A DNA stretch of 64,000 nt from Candidatus Gastranaerophilales bacterium (lineage in GTDB: Bacteria > Cyanobacteriota > Vampirovibrionia > Gastranaerophilales > Gastranaerophilaceae). The notes beneath the pieces were generated by a model. It ran no database searches. It saw only the letters and a program-made list of their open reading frames with translations, and was not told where the DNA came from. Both the position numbers and the translations under genes were made by a program. Where the stretch lies: NCBI GenBank assembly GCA_017461425.1, contig JAFTXY010000007.1, positions 55,089 to 119,088 on the forward strand, in the 5' to 3' direction. Within the stretch, counting starts at the first letter, position 1. The number at the start of each line of letters is the position of its first letter. Below, one piece after another: positions 28,602 to 37,143 of this stretch.

Positions 28602-30809
28602 ATGTTTGAAGAAGAGTACAACAACATTATAAACCAAATTAGAAATAGGTCTTTTACTTGGTCGGATTATTTTTCTTTAGCGAAAGAGCTTAATTTTATT
28701 TTAGACACAGAAGATTCATCTAATAAACAATTAGCAAGAAATGTTGTAATTTATATCATTGATAATTGGATTGGTATTCCACAAGAATTACGAAAATTAT
28801 ATACTGATATCGTTGCAAAGTGTGGTTTTTATCCATACCTTGAAAAAGAACAAGAAAATTTTTATCTTGATAATTTAAGGGAAGAAATATCAAAGGAATT
28901 CCATAAAGCTAGTTGTTTAAATGGAAATATCTATTTTCATTCTGCACAACAAGAGGTTTGTGATTTATTGTTAAATACTGAAGCGAATCTTGTAATTAGC
29001 GCTCCTACAAGTTTTGGTAAAAGCTTATTAATAGAAGAACTAGTTGCAAGCTGTAAGTATAGAAATATTGTTGTTATTCAACCGACATTAGCCTTATTAA
29101 ATGAAACAAGAAATAATTTAAGAAAATATGAAGATCAATATAAAATTATTGTTAGAGTTGCCGATAAGCCAACGGATGATAAAGGAAATTTGTTTTTATT
29201 AACTGCAGAAAGAGTTATGGAATACAAAGATATGCCCAAAATTGACATGTTTATACTTGATGAATTTTATAAAATTAGTCAAAAAAGAGATGATGAACGA
29301 TATGAAGTTTTAAATAATGCGTGTAATAAAATGCTTAATAAACATAAAGCTAGATTTTATTTTCTTGGTCCACATATTGATAAAATATCACAGGAATTTA
29401 TTAATAAATATAATGTCATATTTAAGAAATATGATTATACGTTAGTCGTAAATGAGGAAAACGAAATTAAAAATGGGGAGACATACTATAACGATAATAA
29501 AGTTGAAATAAAAGAAAAACGCTTGTTTGAAGAGCTTGTAAGATACAATGAGCAAACGATTATTTATTGTTCTTCTCCACAAAAATCAACTGAAACGGCC
29601 ATTAATTTTGCCAAATACTTAGAAAGTTTAGACTCTCGCAACTTAAATACTGAACGTGAAGTACCTTTGATTCAATGGATAAAAGATAATATTTCATATA
29701 AATGGGAAATATCTTCTTGTCTGCGACATAAAATTGGGGTTCATAATGGAGTTTTTCCAAAACATGTAAATGCATCTATAATTGATTATTTTAATGATGG
29801 CAAATTGCTATATTTATTTTGTACATCAACCATAATTGAAGGAGTAAATACAACTGCCAAAAATGTAATTATTTATAATAACTGGCGAGGACCTAAGCAA
29901 AAGAAAATAGATTATTTTGACTATAAAAATATTAAAGGACGTTCTGGTAGAATGTTTAAACACTACATTGGAAATTTGTATTCGTTTTATCAAAAGTTCA
30001 AAGAGGAAGCAATTGAAATAGATATTCCATTTGTAGATCAAGAAAAGCCTCTAAGTAAGGAAATCTTAGCCAATACTCCAGAAGAAGATATTAAGGATAA
30101 AAATTCTCAGGAATATCAAGAACTACAAGCTATTCCGAAAGAAGAACTAGAGTTATTTAAGAAAAATGGTCTTAGTATAGATGGACAAAAAAATATATTA
30201 GAGTATTTAAAAGCAAATATTCGTAAAGATTACCGATTAATTAAATGGTCATATTATCCTCAATATGAGCAAGCATTATACATCTTAGAATTATGCTTTA
30301 GCAATTTAATGAAGCCTACTGAAACTGGCGGTGGAGTTTCCCCTAAAAAGCTTGCTCAGCTTATTAAAATATGTAATTCACTAAAAAATTTATATGCTAT
30401 TGTTCGGAATGAGGTAAAATATTTACATGAAAAACAAGGCAAAGATTACAATTCTTCTCTAACAGCTGGTTTTCAAATCCAAAGGCATTGGTTTGATTAT
30501 AAACTCCCAAAATGGTTCGGATGTTTTAATGAATTACAAAAATACGTATGTAATTTATATGGGCTTATTCCTGGGGATTACTCTTTATTCATAGCTATGC
30601 TAGAAAATGATTATATGTCTCCAAGAGCAAATTTATTAATGGAGTTCGACTTACCCAAAACTGCAATAAGAAAAATTGATAATTATATACCTGAACACGT
30701 TCATGACGAAGAATTTATACCTTTTATAAAACAAAATAATCAAGATATAGCAAGAAATGCAATGTTATCAAATTATGAGTATGAACGTTTAAAAAAAGAA
30801 GTTTTGTAG
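28602..30809 (+). CDS. hamB: Hachiman system helicase HamB
   Basis: 735 residues, superfamily 2 helicase. Walker A APTSFGKS (134-141), motif Ia VVIQPTLALLNE (157-168), the DExx box FILDEFYK (217-224), motif III-like FLGPH, STIIEGVN and the arginine-finger motif KGRSGRMFKHYIG around residue 447. An N-terminal helical region of about 110 residues and a C-terminal helical region flank the motor. HamB surveys DNA with HamA bound and releases its nuclease on damaged or phage DNA. One base separates it from hamA; there is no ribosome-binding site of its own beyond GAGGTTGTAAAATAA. Confidence 0.88.
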   Translation: MFEEEYNNIINQIRNRSFTWSDYFSLAKELNFILDTEDSSNKQLARNVVIYIIDNWIGIPQELRKLYTDIVAKCGFYPYLEKEQENFYLDNLREEISKEFHKASCLNGNIYFHSAQQEVCDLLLNTEANLVISAPTSFGKSLLIEELVASCKYRNIVVIQPTLALLNETRNNLRKYEDQYKIIVRVADKPTDDKGNLFLLTAERVMEYKDMPKIDMFILDEFYKISQKRDDERYEVLNNACNKMLNKHKARFYFLGPHIDKISQEFINKYNVIFKKYDYTLVVNEENEIKNGETYYNDNKVEIKEKRLFEELVRYNEQTIIYCSSPQKSTETAINFAKYLESLDSRNLNTEREVPLIQWIKDNISYKWEISSCLRHKIGVHNGVFPKHVNASIIDYFNDGKLLYLFCTSTIIEGVNTTAKNVIIYNNWRGPKQKKIDYFDYKNIKGRSGRMFKHYIGNLYSFYQKFKEEAIEIDIPFVDQEKPLSKEILANTPEEDIKDKNSQEYQELQAIPKEELELFKKNGLSIDGQKNILEYLKANIRKDYRLIKWSYYPQYEQALYILELCFSNLMKPTETGGGVSPKKLAQLIKICNSLKNLYAIVRNEVKYLHEKQGKDYNSSLTAGFQIQRHWFDYKLPKWFGCFNELQKYVCNLYGLIPGDYSLFIAMLENDYMSPRANLLMEFDLPKTAIRKIDNYIPEHVHDEEFIPFIKQNNQDIARNAMLSNYEYERLKKEVL

Positions 30810-30862
30810 GAGTTATATCAACACAAACCTTAACATTCAAAGATTTGTTTGCTTTTTTATAA

Positions 30863-30868
30863 TATAAT
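30863..30868 (+). promoter_or_regulatory. -10 box of predicted leaderless promoter
   Basis: TATAAT, six bases, then the ATG at 30875 of the broken methyltransferase. The signal survives although the gene is truncated. Confidence 0.45.
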
Positions 30869-30874
30869 CAACTC

Positions 30875-31066
30875 ATGCAACAGTATTATGATAAAGGGGA
30901 CATACAGTTATATTTAGGTGATTGTATTGAGATTTTGGAGAAAGCTGCACCGGAATCTGTTGATATGATTTTTGCGGTTCCTCCTTATATGTTATCTAAT
31001 GGTGGAATATCTTGCCAAGCAGGAAAAGTTGTCTGTGTCAATAAGGGTAAAAGCCTGGCGCATTAA
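30875..31066 (+). pseudogene. N-terminal fragment of an adenine-specific DNA methyltransferase
   Basis: 63 codons. The start matches DpnA-like DNA methyltransferases: IQLYLGDCIEILE, PESVDMIFA, PPYMLSNGGISCQ and GKVV...VNKG. The catalytic DPPY reads VPPY (35-38), one base change from Asp to Val, and homology ends near 31047, about 55 residues into a protein that is normally about 260 or more. The last codons run into the tail of the opposite-strand TIGR02391 gene. It is therefore both truncated and mutated at the active site. It lies directly beside the Hachiman pair, as a remnant of a restriction-modification unit. Confidence 0.8.
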
Positions 31067-31504
31067 ATCAACACCTAGTAAGTCAGAGAGACCACTTTTT
31101 GTTCTAACTTGAACTTCAATATATTTGAACGCATCAAAAACAGCTTGTGAATAATGCTTATCTCTGTACAAATCTTTAATATCTTGTGGCAATAAATGTA
31201 AGTTAGAAAGACAATTATCATCTAGTGCTAAAGATTCATATAATGCCGTAATTTTGGCCAATTTTGAAATCATAATATCGCTTGAAGACATTTGGCTATT
31301 TATTTGAACTTTACAATTATTGATATTATATTTATTTAAAAAATCGTTGGTCTTGGTCATCCATTTCTCATATGAGAATTTATCAATTACAACAGCACGA
31401 TGACCAGTTGAAATTGATATGGTATACTGACCTCTAGCTTGTGCTTGCTTTATTATATAATTTCCTTCATCTATAATTTGTTTTAAATATTCTTGTTTAT
31501 TCAT
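30992..31504 (-). CDS. TIGR02391 (Ymh) family protein, probably 3'-truncated
   Basis: 170 residues. The C-terminal part carries the TIGR02391 pattern: LLPQDIKDLYRDKHYSQAVFDAFKYIEVQVR followed by a G...LMRQAF element (quoted in part: HYSQAVFDAFK, DLMRQAF). Family members continue further after LMRKAF; here the frame crosses into antisense of the methyltransferase fragment and ends about 20 residues later, so the true 3' end has been lost. The role is unknown; relatives often lie in defence regions. The start ATG has no strong ribosome-binding site. Confidence 0.65.
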   Translation of the reverse strand: MNKQEYLKQIIDEGNYIIKQAQARGQYTISISTGHRAVVIDKFSYEKWMTKTNDFLNKYNINNCKVQINSQMSSSDIMISKLAKITALYESLALDDNCLSNLHLLPQDIKDLYRDKHYSQAVFDAFKYIEVQVRTKSGLSDLLGVDLMRQAFTLIDTDNFSCLARYSTIR

Positions 31505-31622
31505 GTTTTAATTTTACAATAAAAACAACATTTGATTTTTCTGCATTTGTATCTATATGTAAATATTTCCTGCTTTTATTCTTCTTTCACGCTAATGTTG
31601 TGTGTCAAAGGAGGTATAAAGC

Positions 31623-31844
31623 ATGGAAAAAGTCGGATTGAATATTACTCCAAAAGAGTTTAAGCAGCTAAGCAAATGGGCAGAAGAAGTTTATAACATA
31701 TCGGTTGTTGTGGATTATTTCTGTGAAACACAGCCGGATAAAGAAGAATGCTATAATCTTGCGCCGGTAGTTAAGCACCTGCGCAATGATGCTGATGTTT
31801 TGAATGCATTCTTTATAGATCACGAAAAAGATGTTGAAATTTAA
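31623..31844 (+). CDS. Small mobile-element-type protein
   Basis: 73 residues, mostly helical and acidic (TPKEFKQLSKWAEEVY start, KHLRNDADVLNAFF near the end). I do not recognise the family. The AAAGGAGGT ribosome-binding site is the strongest in the window and unlike the weak sites of core genes. It heads a run of four small genes that look like plasmid or ICE cargo. Confidence 0.6.
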   Translation: MEKVGLNITPKEFKQLSKWAEEVYNISVVVDYFCETQPDKEECYNLAPVVKHLRNDADVLNAFFIDHEKDVEI

Positions 31845-31885
31845 ATGCTGTTTAAAAGGTGTTTAAAAGCCGTTTAAATAGCATT
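31844..31885. repeat. 13-bp inverted repeat
   Basis: AATGCTGTTTAAA and TTTAAATAGCATT pair over 13 positions with one G-T wobble around a 16-base loop containing another GTTTAAAA. It begins at the stop of the preceding gene. There is no T run, so it is not a classical terminator. Confidence 0.6.
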
Positions 31886-31982
31886 CAAAATTATTATGTC
31901 CAAATGATACGATTTTAGACGCATACACTTGATGTTTATCGCTTAAAGAGTGATGAATTGTGTAGCTTGAAAGGGAAATACT

Positions 31983-32195
31983 ATGATTGAAATCGGTAAA
32001 AAATACAGATTAAAAAAACTAAAAGGGTGGTTTGAAAAAGATAGCGAAGAATTTACTGTTGTTTGTTTTGGCGAAAATAATATTGTTGGCTGCGTTGCAC
32101 CAGATGGTGAAAGATATGTATTTGATAAAGATTTTTTGATTGATCCTGATAAGCCGGATGAGATATACGCAGATATTACAATAACGAAAGGATAA
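31983..32195 (+). CDS. Small mobile-element-type protein
   Basis: 70 residues, probably an all-beta fold (IGKKYRLKKLKGWFEKD, FTVVCFGENNIVGCV, GERYVFDKDFL). No known family. GAAAGGGAAA precedes the ATG. It sits three bases before the next small gene, with which it shares a general layout (short strands, a DGERY / NGKRY turn), suggesting distant paralogy. Confidence 0.55.
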   Translation: MIEIGKKYRLKKLKGWFEKDSEEFTVVCFGENNIVGCVAPDGERYVFDKDFLIDPDKPDEIYADITITKG

Positions 32196-32198
32196 ATT

Positions 32199-32501
32199 AT
32201 GGTTGAAAAAGATTACAAGTTATACGGAACAAAGATTTTAAACTTAAAAACGCAAGAAATAGGTTTGTTGATTTGTTTATGGGAGAATAAATTCGCCGAT
32301 AAAACAGTAGACTGTCTTGGATTTCTTCCACGCTCGCAGAGTTTCGCTTTTATGCCTTTCGGCATAGCCAGCTCAATCTGCTCGCTATCCGGTCGTTGCC
32401 GTACAGAAATCCGCTTTGCCACCTGTGTGGATAAAAACGGCAAACGTTACAACATTAAACTTGATAATATAAGGGGATTTGACGATGATTTTGAAAAATA
32501 A
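32199..32501 (+). CDS. Small protein with a G+C-rich in-frame insertion
   Basis: 100 residues. The N-terminal 38 and C-terminal 27 residues (VDKNGKRYNIKLDN) look like one short protein similar in plan to its upstream neighbour. The middle (about residues 40-75, DNA 32319-32425) is about half G+C in a 30% background, with a hydrophobic/Ser-Arg-rich translation that does not resemble either flank. The reverse strand of this stretch is also open. It looks like a short inserted segment that kept the frame. AAAGGATAA precedes the ATG. Confidence 0.5.
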   Translation: MVEKDYKLYGTKILNLKTQEIGLLICLWENKFADKTVDCLGFLPRSQSFAFMPFGIASSICSLSGRCRTEIRFATCVDKNGKRYNIKLDNIRGFDDDFEK

Positions 32502-32685
32502 ATTAACAAAAGAAATATTGGATATTCCGTATTCTGAATTCAGAAAAAAGTTTGCCAAAGAAATTCAGGATGCATTTGAAAGTTATCGCAAAACACAACT
32601 AAATAAATACTCTTGGAACTTCAAAGATGACAATTCTTTGGAGTTTAATTTTTATTTTGAGCTTCTTAGGAATTTTGCGGCTTAG
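32485..32685 (+). CDS. Small helical protein
   Basis: 66 residues (MILKNKLTKEILDIPYSEF...). It overlaps the preceding gene by 17 bases. The ATG at 32485 is chosen over a TTG two codons earlier because AAGGGG lies eight bases upstream. Mostly helical, Lys/Glu/Phe-rich. No known family. The 200 bases after it contain a G+C-rich stretch (about 32685-32730) and then AT-rich sequence before dapL. Confidence 0.5.
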   Translation: MILKNKLTKEILDIPYSEFRKKFAKEIQDAFESYRKTQLNKYSWNFKDDNSLEFNFYFELLRNFAA

Positions 32686-32900
32686 CAGCAGAGGGCTAAA
32701 GCGTCAGCGTGCCCGTTTAATGCCGCCAAACAAAAAAAACACTTTATATCAAATTGGTATATAGATAGAATGTAATTTTTATATTTGTGAATAAAGGTGC
32801 AACTATATATTATATTTTAAATGTTTATGCTAGAATTAAAATAACCAAACTTAAATGGGCTTATTCTGCACAAATTAAGTTAAATTTAAGCGAGGTAAAT

Positions 32901-34082
32901 ATGAACATTAATGAAAACTATAAAAATTTAAACGAGAGTTATCTTTTTTCAACTATTGCTAAGAAAGTTAGTGATTTTTCTTCAAAAAACCCGAATATGG
33001 AAATAATAAAATTAGGTATTGGAGATGTTACTTTGCCCCTTTGTCCTGCCGTAATTGAAGAATTACATAATGCGGTTAATGAAATGAGTTGTAAAGAAAC
33101 TTTTAAAGGTTATGGCCCCGAACAAGGTCATGATTTTTTAAAAATTTCAATTCAAAATTATTATAAAAATTTTTGTATTACACTTAAGCTCAATGAAATC
33201 TTTATATCGGATGGCGCTAAAAGCGATTTGGGAAATATATTGGATTTATTTAGTAAAGATAATATCTGCTTAATTCCTGATCCTGTTTATCCTGTTTATG
33301 TTGATACAAACCTTATGGCAGGAAGAAAAATAATTTATATAGATGCTAATGAAGAAAATAATTTTCTGCCTTTGCCTGATGAATCGATAAAATGCGATAT
33401 AATCTATATTTGTTCTCCCAATAATCCTACAGGAGCTGTATATAATAGAGAACAACTTAAAAAATGGGTAGATTATGCAATTTCAAACAATGCTATTATT
33501 CTTTTTGATTCTGCCTATGAAAGTTTTATATCAGGAGATGAATTTCCAAGAAGTATTTATGAAATTGAGGGTGCTAAAGCTTGTGCAATAGAATTTTGTT
33601 CTCTATCTAAAACAGCAGGTTTTACCGGTACAAGATGCGGTTATACAATTGTTCCCGATAATTTAAATTATAACAATATGAATCTCAATAAAATGTGGCT
33701 TCGCAGACAAACAACAAAATTCAATGGTGTTCCATATATTATCCAAAAAGCTGCTGCTGCAGTATTTACAAATGAAGGACAAAAACAAATTCAAGAAAAT
33801 CTAAATTATTACAAGCGCAATGCTAAAATTATAAGCGATACTCTTGATAAATTGGATATCAAATATACGGGCGGTAAAAATTCACCCTATATCTGGTTAA
33901 AATGTCCAAGTAATATGAATTCTTGGGATTTCTTTGATTTATTATTAACTAAAATTGGTATTGTTGGAACTCCGGGCAGCGGTTTTGGCAAAAACGGCGA
34001 AAATTGGTTCAGATTAACCTCTTTTAATACAATTGAAAATACAACTAAAGCTATGGAAAGATTTTATAATTTTTTCAAATAA
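32901..34082 (+). CDS. dapL: LL-diaminopimelate aminotransferase
   Basis: 393 residues from the ATG at 32901 (the open frame extends 38 codons upstream, but CGAGG lies seven bases before this ATG and homology starts here). DapL makes LL-DAP directly from tetrahydrodipicolinate, for lysine and peptidoglycan. Visible: KLGIGDVTLPLCP (37-49), FISDGAKSDLGN, DPVYPVYVDTN, CSPNNPTGAVYN and the PLP lysine in SLSKTAGFTGTRCGY (about 234-248). The next enzyme, dapF, is encoded convergently with an eight-base overlap. Confidence 0.95.
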   Translation: MNINENYKNLNESYLFSTIAKKVSDFSSKNPNMEIIKLGIGDVTLPLCPAVIEELHNAVNEMSCKETFKGYGPEQGHDFLKISIQNYYKNFCITLKLNEIFISDGAKSDLGNILDLFSKDNICLIPDPVYPVYVDTNLMAGRKIIYIDANEENNFLPLPDESIKCDIIYICSPNNPTGAVYNREQLKKWVDYAISNNAIILFDSAYESFISGDEFPRSIYEIEGAKACAIEFCSLSKTAGFTGTRCGYTIVPDNLNYNNMNLNKMWLRRQTTKFNGVPYIIQKAAAAVFTNEGQKQIQENLNYYKRNAKIISDTLDKLDIKYTGGKNSPYIWLKCPSNMNSWDFFDLLLTKIGIVGTPGSGFGKNGENWFRLTSFNTIENTTKAMERFYNFFK

Positions 34083-34920
34083 TAACTTCTCCAAAGAAAG
34101 AATAATCAGCTCTGCCTGTCATAAAAACAGAATGTTTTATGTCATCTGAGCCTCCTTTCCATTCAATTTTTAACTCTCCGCCGGGGAGATTTGCTTTTAC
34201 ACAATTATTCAAATAACCGTTTAAAATCCCTGCAACAGCTGTTGCACAAGCTCCTGTTCCACAAGCAGACGTTATTCCGCATCCTCTTTCCCAAACATTA
34301 ATTGCAACTTCATCTTTTGATAAAATTTCAACAAATTCAACATTGGTTTTTTCAGGGAATAGTTTATCATTTTCGATTATTGAACCGTATTTATAAGCAA
34401 GCTCTTTGCTGTCTTTTTCTACAAAAATAACACAATGAGGGTTTCCCATGCTTACCGTATTTAATAAAAAATCTTTATTATTAAGGGTATAAGGGATGTT
34501 TAAGTTTGTTTTGGTTTTACAAGGAATTTTATTTGGCTCTAAAATCGGTATTCCCATATTTACACAAACTTCGTTTTCAGAAATTATTTTTGGAACTATA
34601 ATTCCTGCTTTTGTTTCAACGGAAAATTCTTTTTTATCAATTATTTTATTGTCGTAAACATATCGACTAAAACACCTCATACCATTTCCGCACATTTGGG
34701 CAACAGAACCGTCAGAATTATAGAATATCCACGAAATATCTGCTTTATCAGTATCCGGATTAACTATAATAAGTCCGTCTGCACCGATAGAAAAGTTTCT
34801 GTTGCATAGTTTTTGTGCTAATTTGTCAGGTGATAATTTTGTTTTTTGAAATTCTGAATAATCAAGTATAACAAAGTCGTTACCAAGGCCGTTCATTTTG
34901 GTAAATTTTATTTTTGGCAT
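34075..34920 (-). CDS. dapF: Diaminopimelate epimerase
   Basis: 281 residues. DapF converts LL-DAP to meso-DAP with two cysteines. The first is in AQMCGNGMRCFSRY (about 72-85), the second in ITSACGTGACA (about 218-228). The start KMNGLGNDFVILDY is standard. AAGGAG precedes the ATG. The last 13 bases of the upstream nadE overlap its start, so nadE-dapF are coupled. Substrate is supplied by dapL on the opposite strand. Confidence 0.97.
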   Translation of the reverse strand: MPKIKFTKMNGLGNDFVILDYSEFQKTKLSPDKLAQKLCNRNFSIGADGLIIVNPDTDKADISWIFYNSDGSVAQMCGNGMRCFSRYVYDNKIIDKKEFSVETKAGIIVPKIISENEVCVNMGIPILEPNKIPCKTKTNLNIPYTLNNKDFLLNTVSMGNPHCVIFVEKDSKELAYKYGSIIENDKLFPEKTNVEFVEILSKDEVAINVWERGCGITSACGTGACATAVAGILNGYLNNCVKANLPGGELKIEWKGGSDDIKHSVFMTGRADYSFFGEVII

Positions 34921-36875
34921 AATAAAAACTCCTTTATTTTTTTAGAAATTTTTTTCTTGCTTATTCCCTTATAATTAATATGCGAAGATGTAATCGGTTG
35001 TTTATAGTCATATTTATTAATTGAGTGTGAATCAACTATTACAGATGGCGGTAAAATAGACCATTTATAAAGGGCATTAGACATTTTTCCGTAAAATTTA
35101 TCAAGCCACTCAATTTTTAATTCTTTTGGTATTTTTTTGTGTTTCTCATATAAAAATTCAGAATTCAGCATGTCGTAATAATGTTCTTTTTTGTTTTCTA
35201 TTCGCCATATTATCTCATCTAAAAATTCGTAAGGCATTAGGGCATCTTCTGCAATTAATGTTTTTCCTGTTTTTGGATTAATTGCAAGTTCTGCTGTGGG
35301 TTTTTTATGAATGATATTTAGAGGAATTGCATTTTTTTGAGGTCTGTTTTTGTTTAACCATTTTGCAAGTGAAAAAAGTTTCGTTTTTGTAACATCTGCA
35401 ATAGGTGCAAATCCGCCTGACATATCACCGTTTATTGTTGCATATCCCATATATAATTCAGATTTATCAGATGTTGCAATAGGCAAAGTTTTGGAAAATT
35501 CATTACTTATTCCCCATAAAAATATTGCTCTTGACCTTGCCTGAATGTTATCCGCAGTAGATGAAATTTTATATCTGTTATCCCATTTGCTTTCAACTTT
35601 TTTAAATATACCTTTTAAGGAATTATCAATGCAATCAACCACATCTTTTACGGGCGTTTCAAGAAAATTTATTCCTAAGTTTTTTGCCAAATCTATTGCA
35701 TCATTTTTACTTTCTAAAGATGTTATTTCAGATGGCATACTTATACCAAAAACATTATCCTTGCCAAGAGCATCGGCTAATATGACAGCACACACACTTG
35801 AATCAAGGCCGCCCGATAAACCAATAACCGCCTTTTTAAAACCTGTTTTTTTAAAATAATCTTTTATTCCCTGAACTATTGTTTTATAGGTTCTTTCTAA
35901 ATCAGGTTCATATTCAAGAGTATATTCTTTTACTTCTGCTAAGGTTTTTTCAGGACCATTAGTTAAAGGATAAATCTCTCCAATATTTTTAATTGGATTA
36001 ACTATCAAAAACTGTTCTTCAAATGATTTTGCTCTTGCAAGCAATTTCCCCTCTTTATTAAAAACTCTGCTTGAACCGTCAAAAGAACTGTTGTCTATTG
36101 CTCCAACTTGATTAACATATACAAAAGGAGTCTTATATTTTTTAGAAATGAATGAAAGCATATTGTGTTTTAATTGTTCTTTTTTGGCACGTGTAGGGGA
36201 AGCTGAACAATTTATAAAAACATCGGGATTTTCTTTTGATAGCTCTTCAACAGGATCTTTTGAATAAAGAACATTGCTGTTAAAAAATTCTTTATTGTTC
36301 CAGCAGTCCTCACAAATTGAAATTCCATATTTAATACCGTTTATTATAATTGTTTTAGGGTGGTTTTCAATTTTACTTTCATCAAAATTGCATAATGTAT
36401 TTGCACTTTGACACCCTACAACAGGTGACGGTTCAAAATATCTGTAATCGTTAAACTCACAATATGTCGGCAAGAGTGACTTTCTTACAATGCTTTTTAT
36501 TGCTCCATTTTGAATAACAGCAAGTGAATTATAATATTTTTTGCCAACATTAATATCTTCTCTTGGCTCAACAAAACCGATAATTGCACAGGTTTTTGTT
36601 GTGATTTTTGCAATTTCTTTTAGCCATTTTATGTTATCTTCAACAATTATCGGATAGCGGTCTATTGTATCTTCAATAGGGTATCCCATTAGCGTTAATT
36701 CAGGAAATACTACTAAATCAAGTCCTATATTTTGAGCAAGATTTATGTATTTAAGAACCTTTTTTGCATTATATTCTATATCTCCTGCAATAGGATTAAT
36801 TTGAGCAATGCCGATTGATCCTCTTTTATGTGACAATATTTTATCTTTTAGTTCGTTTGTAAATAATTCTGTCAT
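34908..36875 (-). CDS. nadE: Glutamine-dependent NAD+ synthetase
   Basis: 655 residues, two-domain form. The N-terminal nitrilase domain (about 18-290) takes ammonia from glutamine: Glu in VVFPELTL, Lys in VRKSLLPTY, Cys in GISICEDCW. The C-terminal synthetase domain has the P-loop GLSGGLDSSV (about 345) and SSTADNIQARSR. It amidates deamido-NAD. TATAAT lies six bases before the ATG and there is no ribosome-binding site, so the message is probably leaderless. dapF overlaps its end. Confidence 0.96.
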   Translation of the reverse strand: MTELFTNELKDKILSHKRGSIGIAQINPIAGDIEYNAKKVLKYINLAQNIGLDLVVFPELTLMGYPIEDTIDRYPIIVEDNIKWLKEIAKITTKTCAIIGFVEPREDINVGKKYYNSLAVIQNGAIKSIVRKSLLPTYCEFNDYRYFEPSPVVGCQSANTLCNFDESKIENHPKTIIINGIKYGISICEDCWNNKEFFNSNVLYSKDPVEELSKENPDVFINCSASPTRAKKEQLKHNMLSFISKKYKTPFVYVNQVGAIDNSSFDGSSRVFNKEGKLLARAKSFEEQFLIVNPIKNIGEIYPLTNGPEKTLAEVKEYTLEYEPDLERTYKTIVQGIKDYFKKTGFKKAVIGLSGGLDSSVCAVILADALGKDNVFGISMPSEITSLESKNDAIDLAKNLGINFLETPVKDVVDCIDNSLKGIFKKVESKWDNRYKISSTADNIQARSRAIFLWGISNEFSKTLPIATSDKSELYMGYATINGDMSGGFAPIADVTKTKLFSLAKWLNKNRPQKNAIPLNIIHKKPTAELAINPKTGKTLIAEDALMPYEFLDEIIWRIENKKEHYYDMLNSEFLYEKHKKIPKELKIEWLDKFYGKMSNALYKWSILPPSVIVDSHSINKYDYKQPITSSHINYKGISKKKISKKIKEFLLCQK

Positions 36876-36881
36876 AAGAAA

Positions 36882-36887
36882 ATTATA
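36882..36887 (-). promoter_or_regulatory. -10 box of predicted leaderless nadE promoter
   Basis: TATAAT on the minus strand, exactly six bases before the ATG at 36875. The remaining gap to 37109 is plain AT-rich sequence with no gene. Confidence 0.5.
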
Positions 36888-37108
36888 TGTAATAATTATT
36901 TGATTTTAAGAAATTGGTTCTTTTATTAAAATATTAACAACTGTAAATACTGTAATTTATTGGAAAATTTTGTAGAAGTTAAGGTTATTTTTAACTAAAA
37001 TTTTCAAAAATTTCTAAAATTTTAATTAAAATATCAGAAATTTGATGAAAAATTGCCAAAAATTATCTAAAAATAAAAAACTTTAGAAAACTTAATAAAC
37101 CCTTAAAA

Positions 37109-37137
37109 TTGACGGCATATAGTACCTGAGAGATAAT
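37109..37137 (+). promoter_or_regulatory. Leaderless promoter of the glutamate synthase operon
   Basis: TTGACG, 17 bases, GATAAT, then six bases to the ATG at 37144. This is the best promoter match among the leaderless candidates. The start is fixed independently by the catalytic Cys2 of the encoded protein. Confidence 0.7.
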
Positions 37138-37143
37138 TGTACT

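Noticed and set aside
30875..31066. Functional small methyltransferase
   Set aside because: Lacks most of the fold and has Val in place of the catalytic Asp of DPPY.
32213..32443. 76-codon minus-strand frame with an Arg-rich centre
   Set aside because: It exists only because the G+C-rich insertion is open on both strands; flanks are antisense to the 32199 gene.
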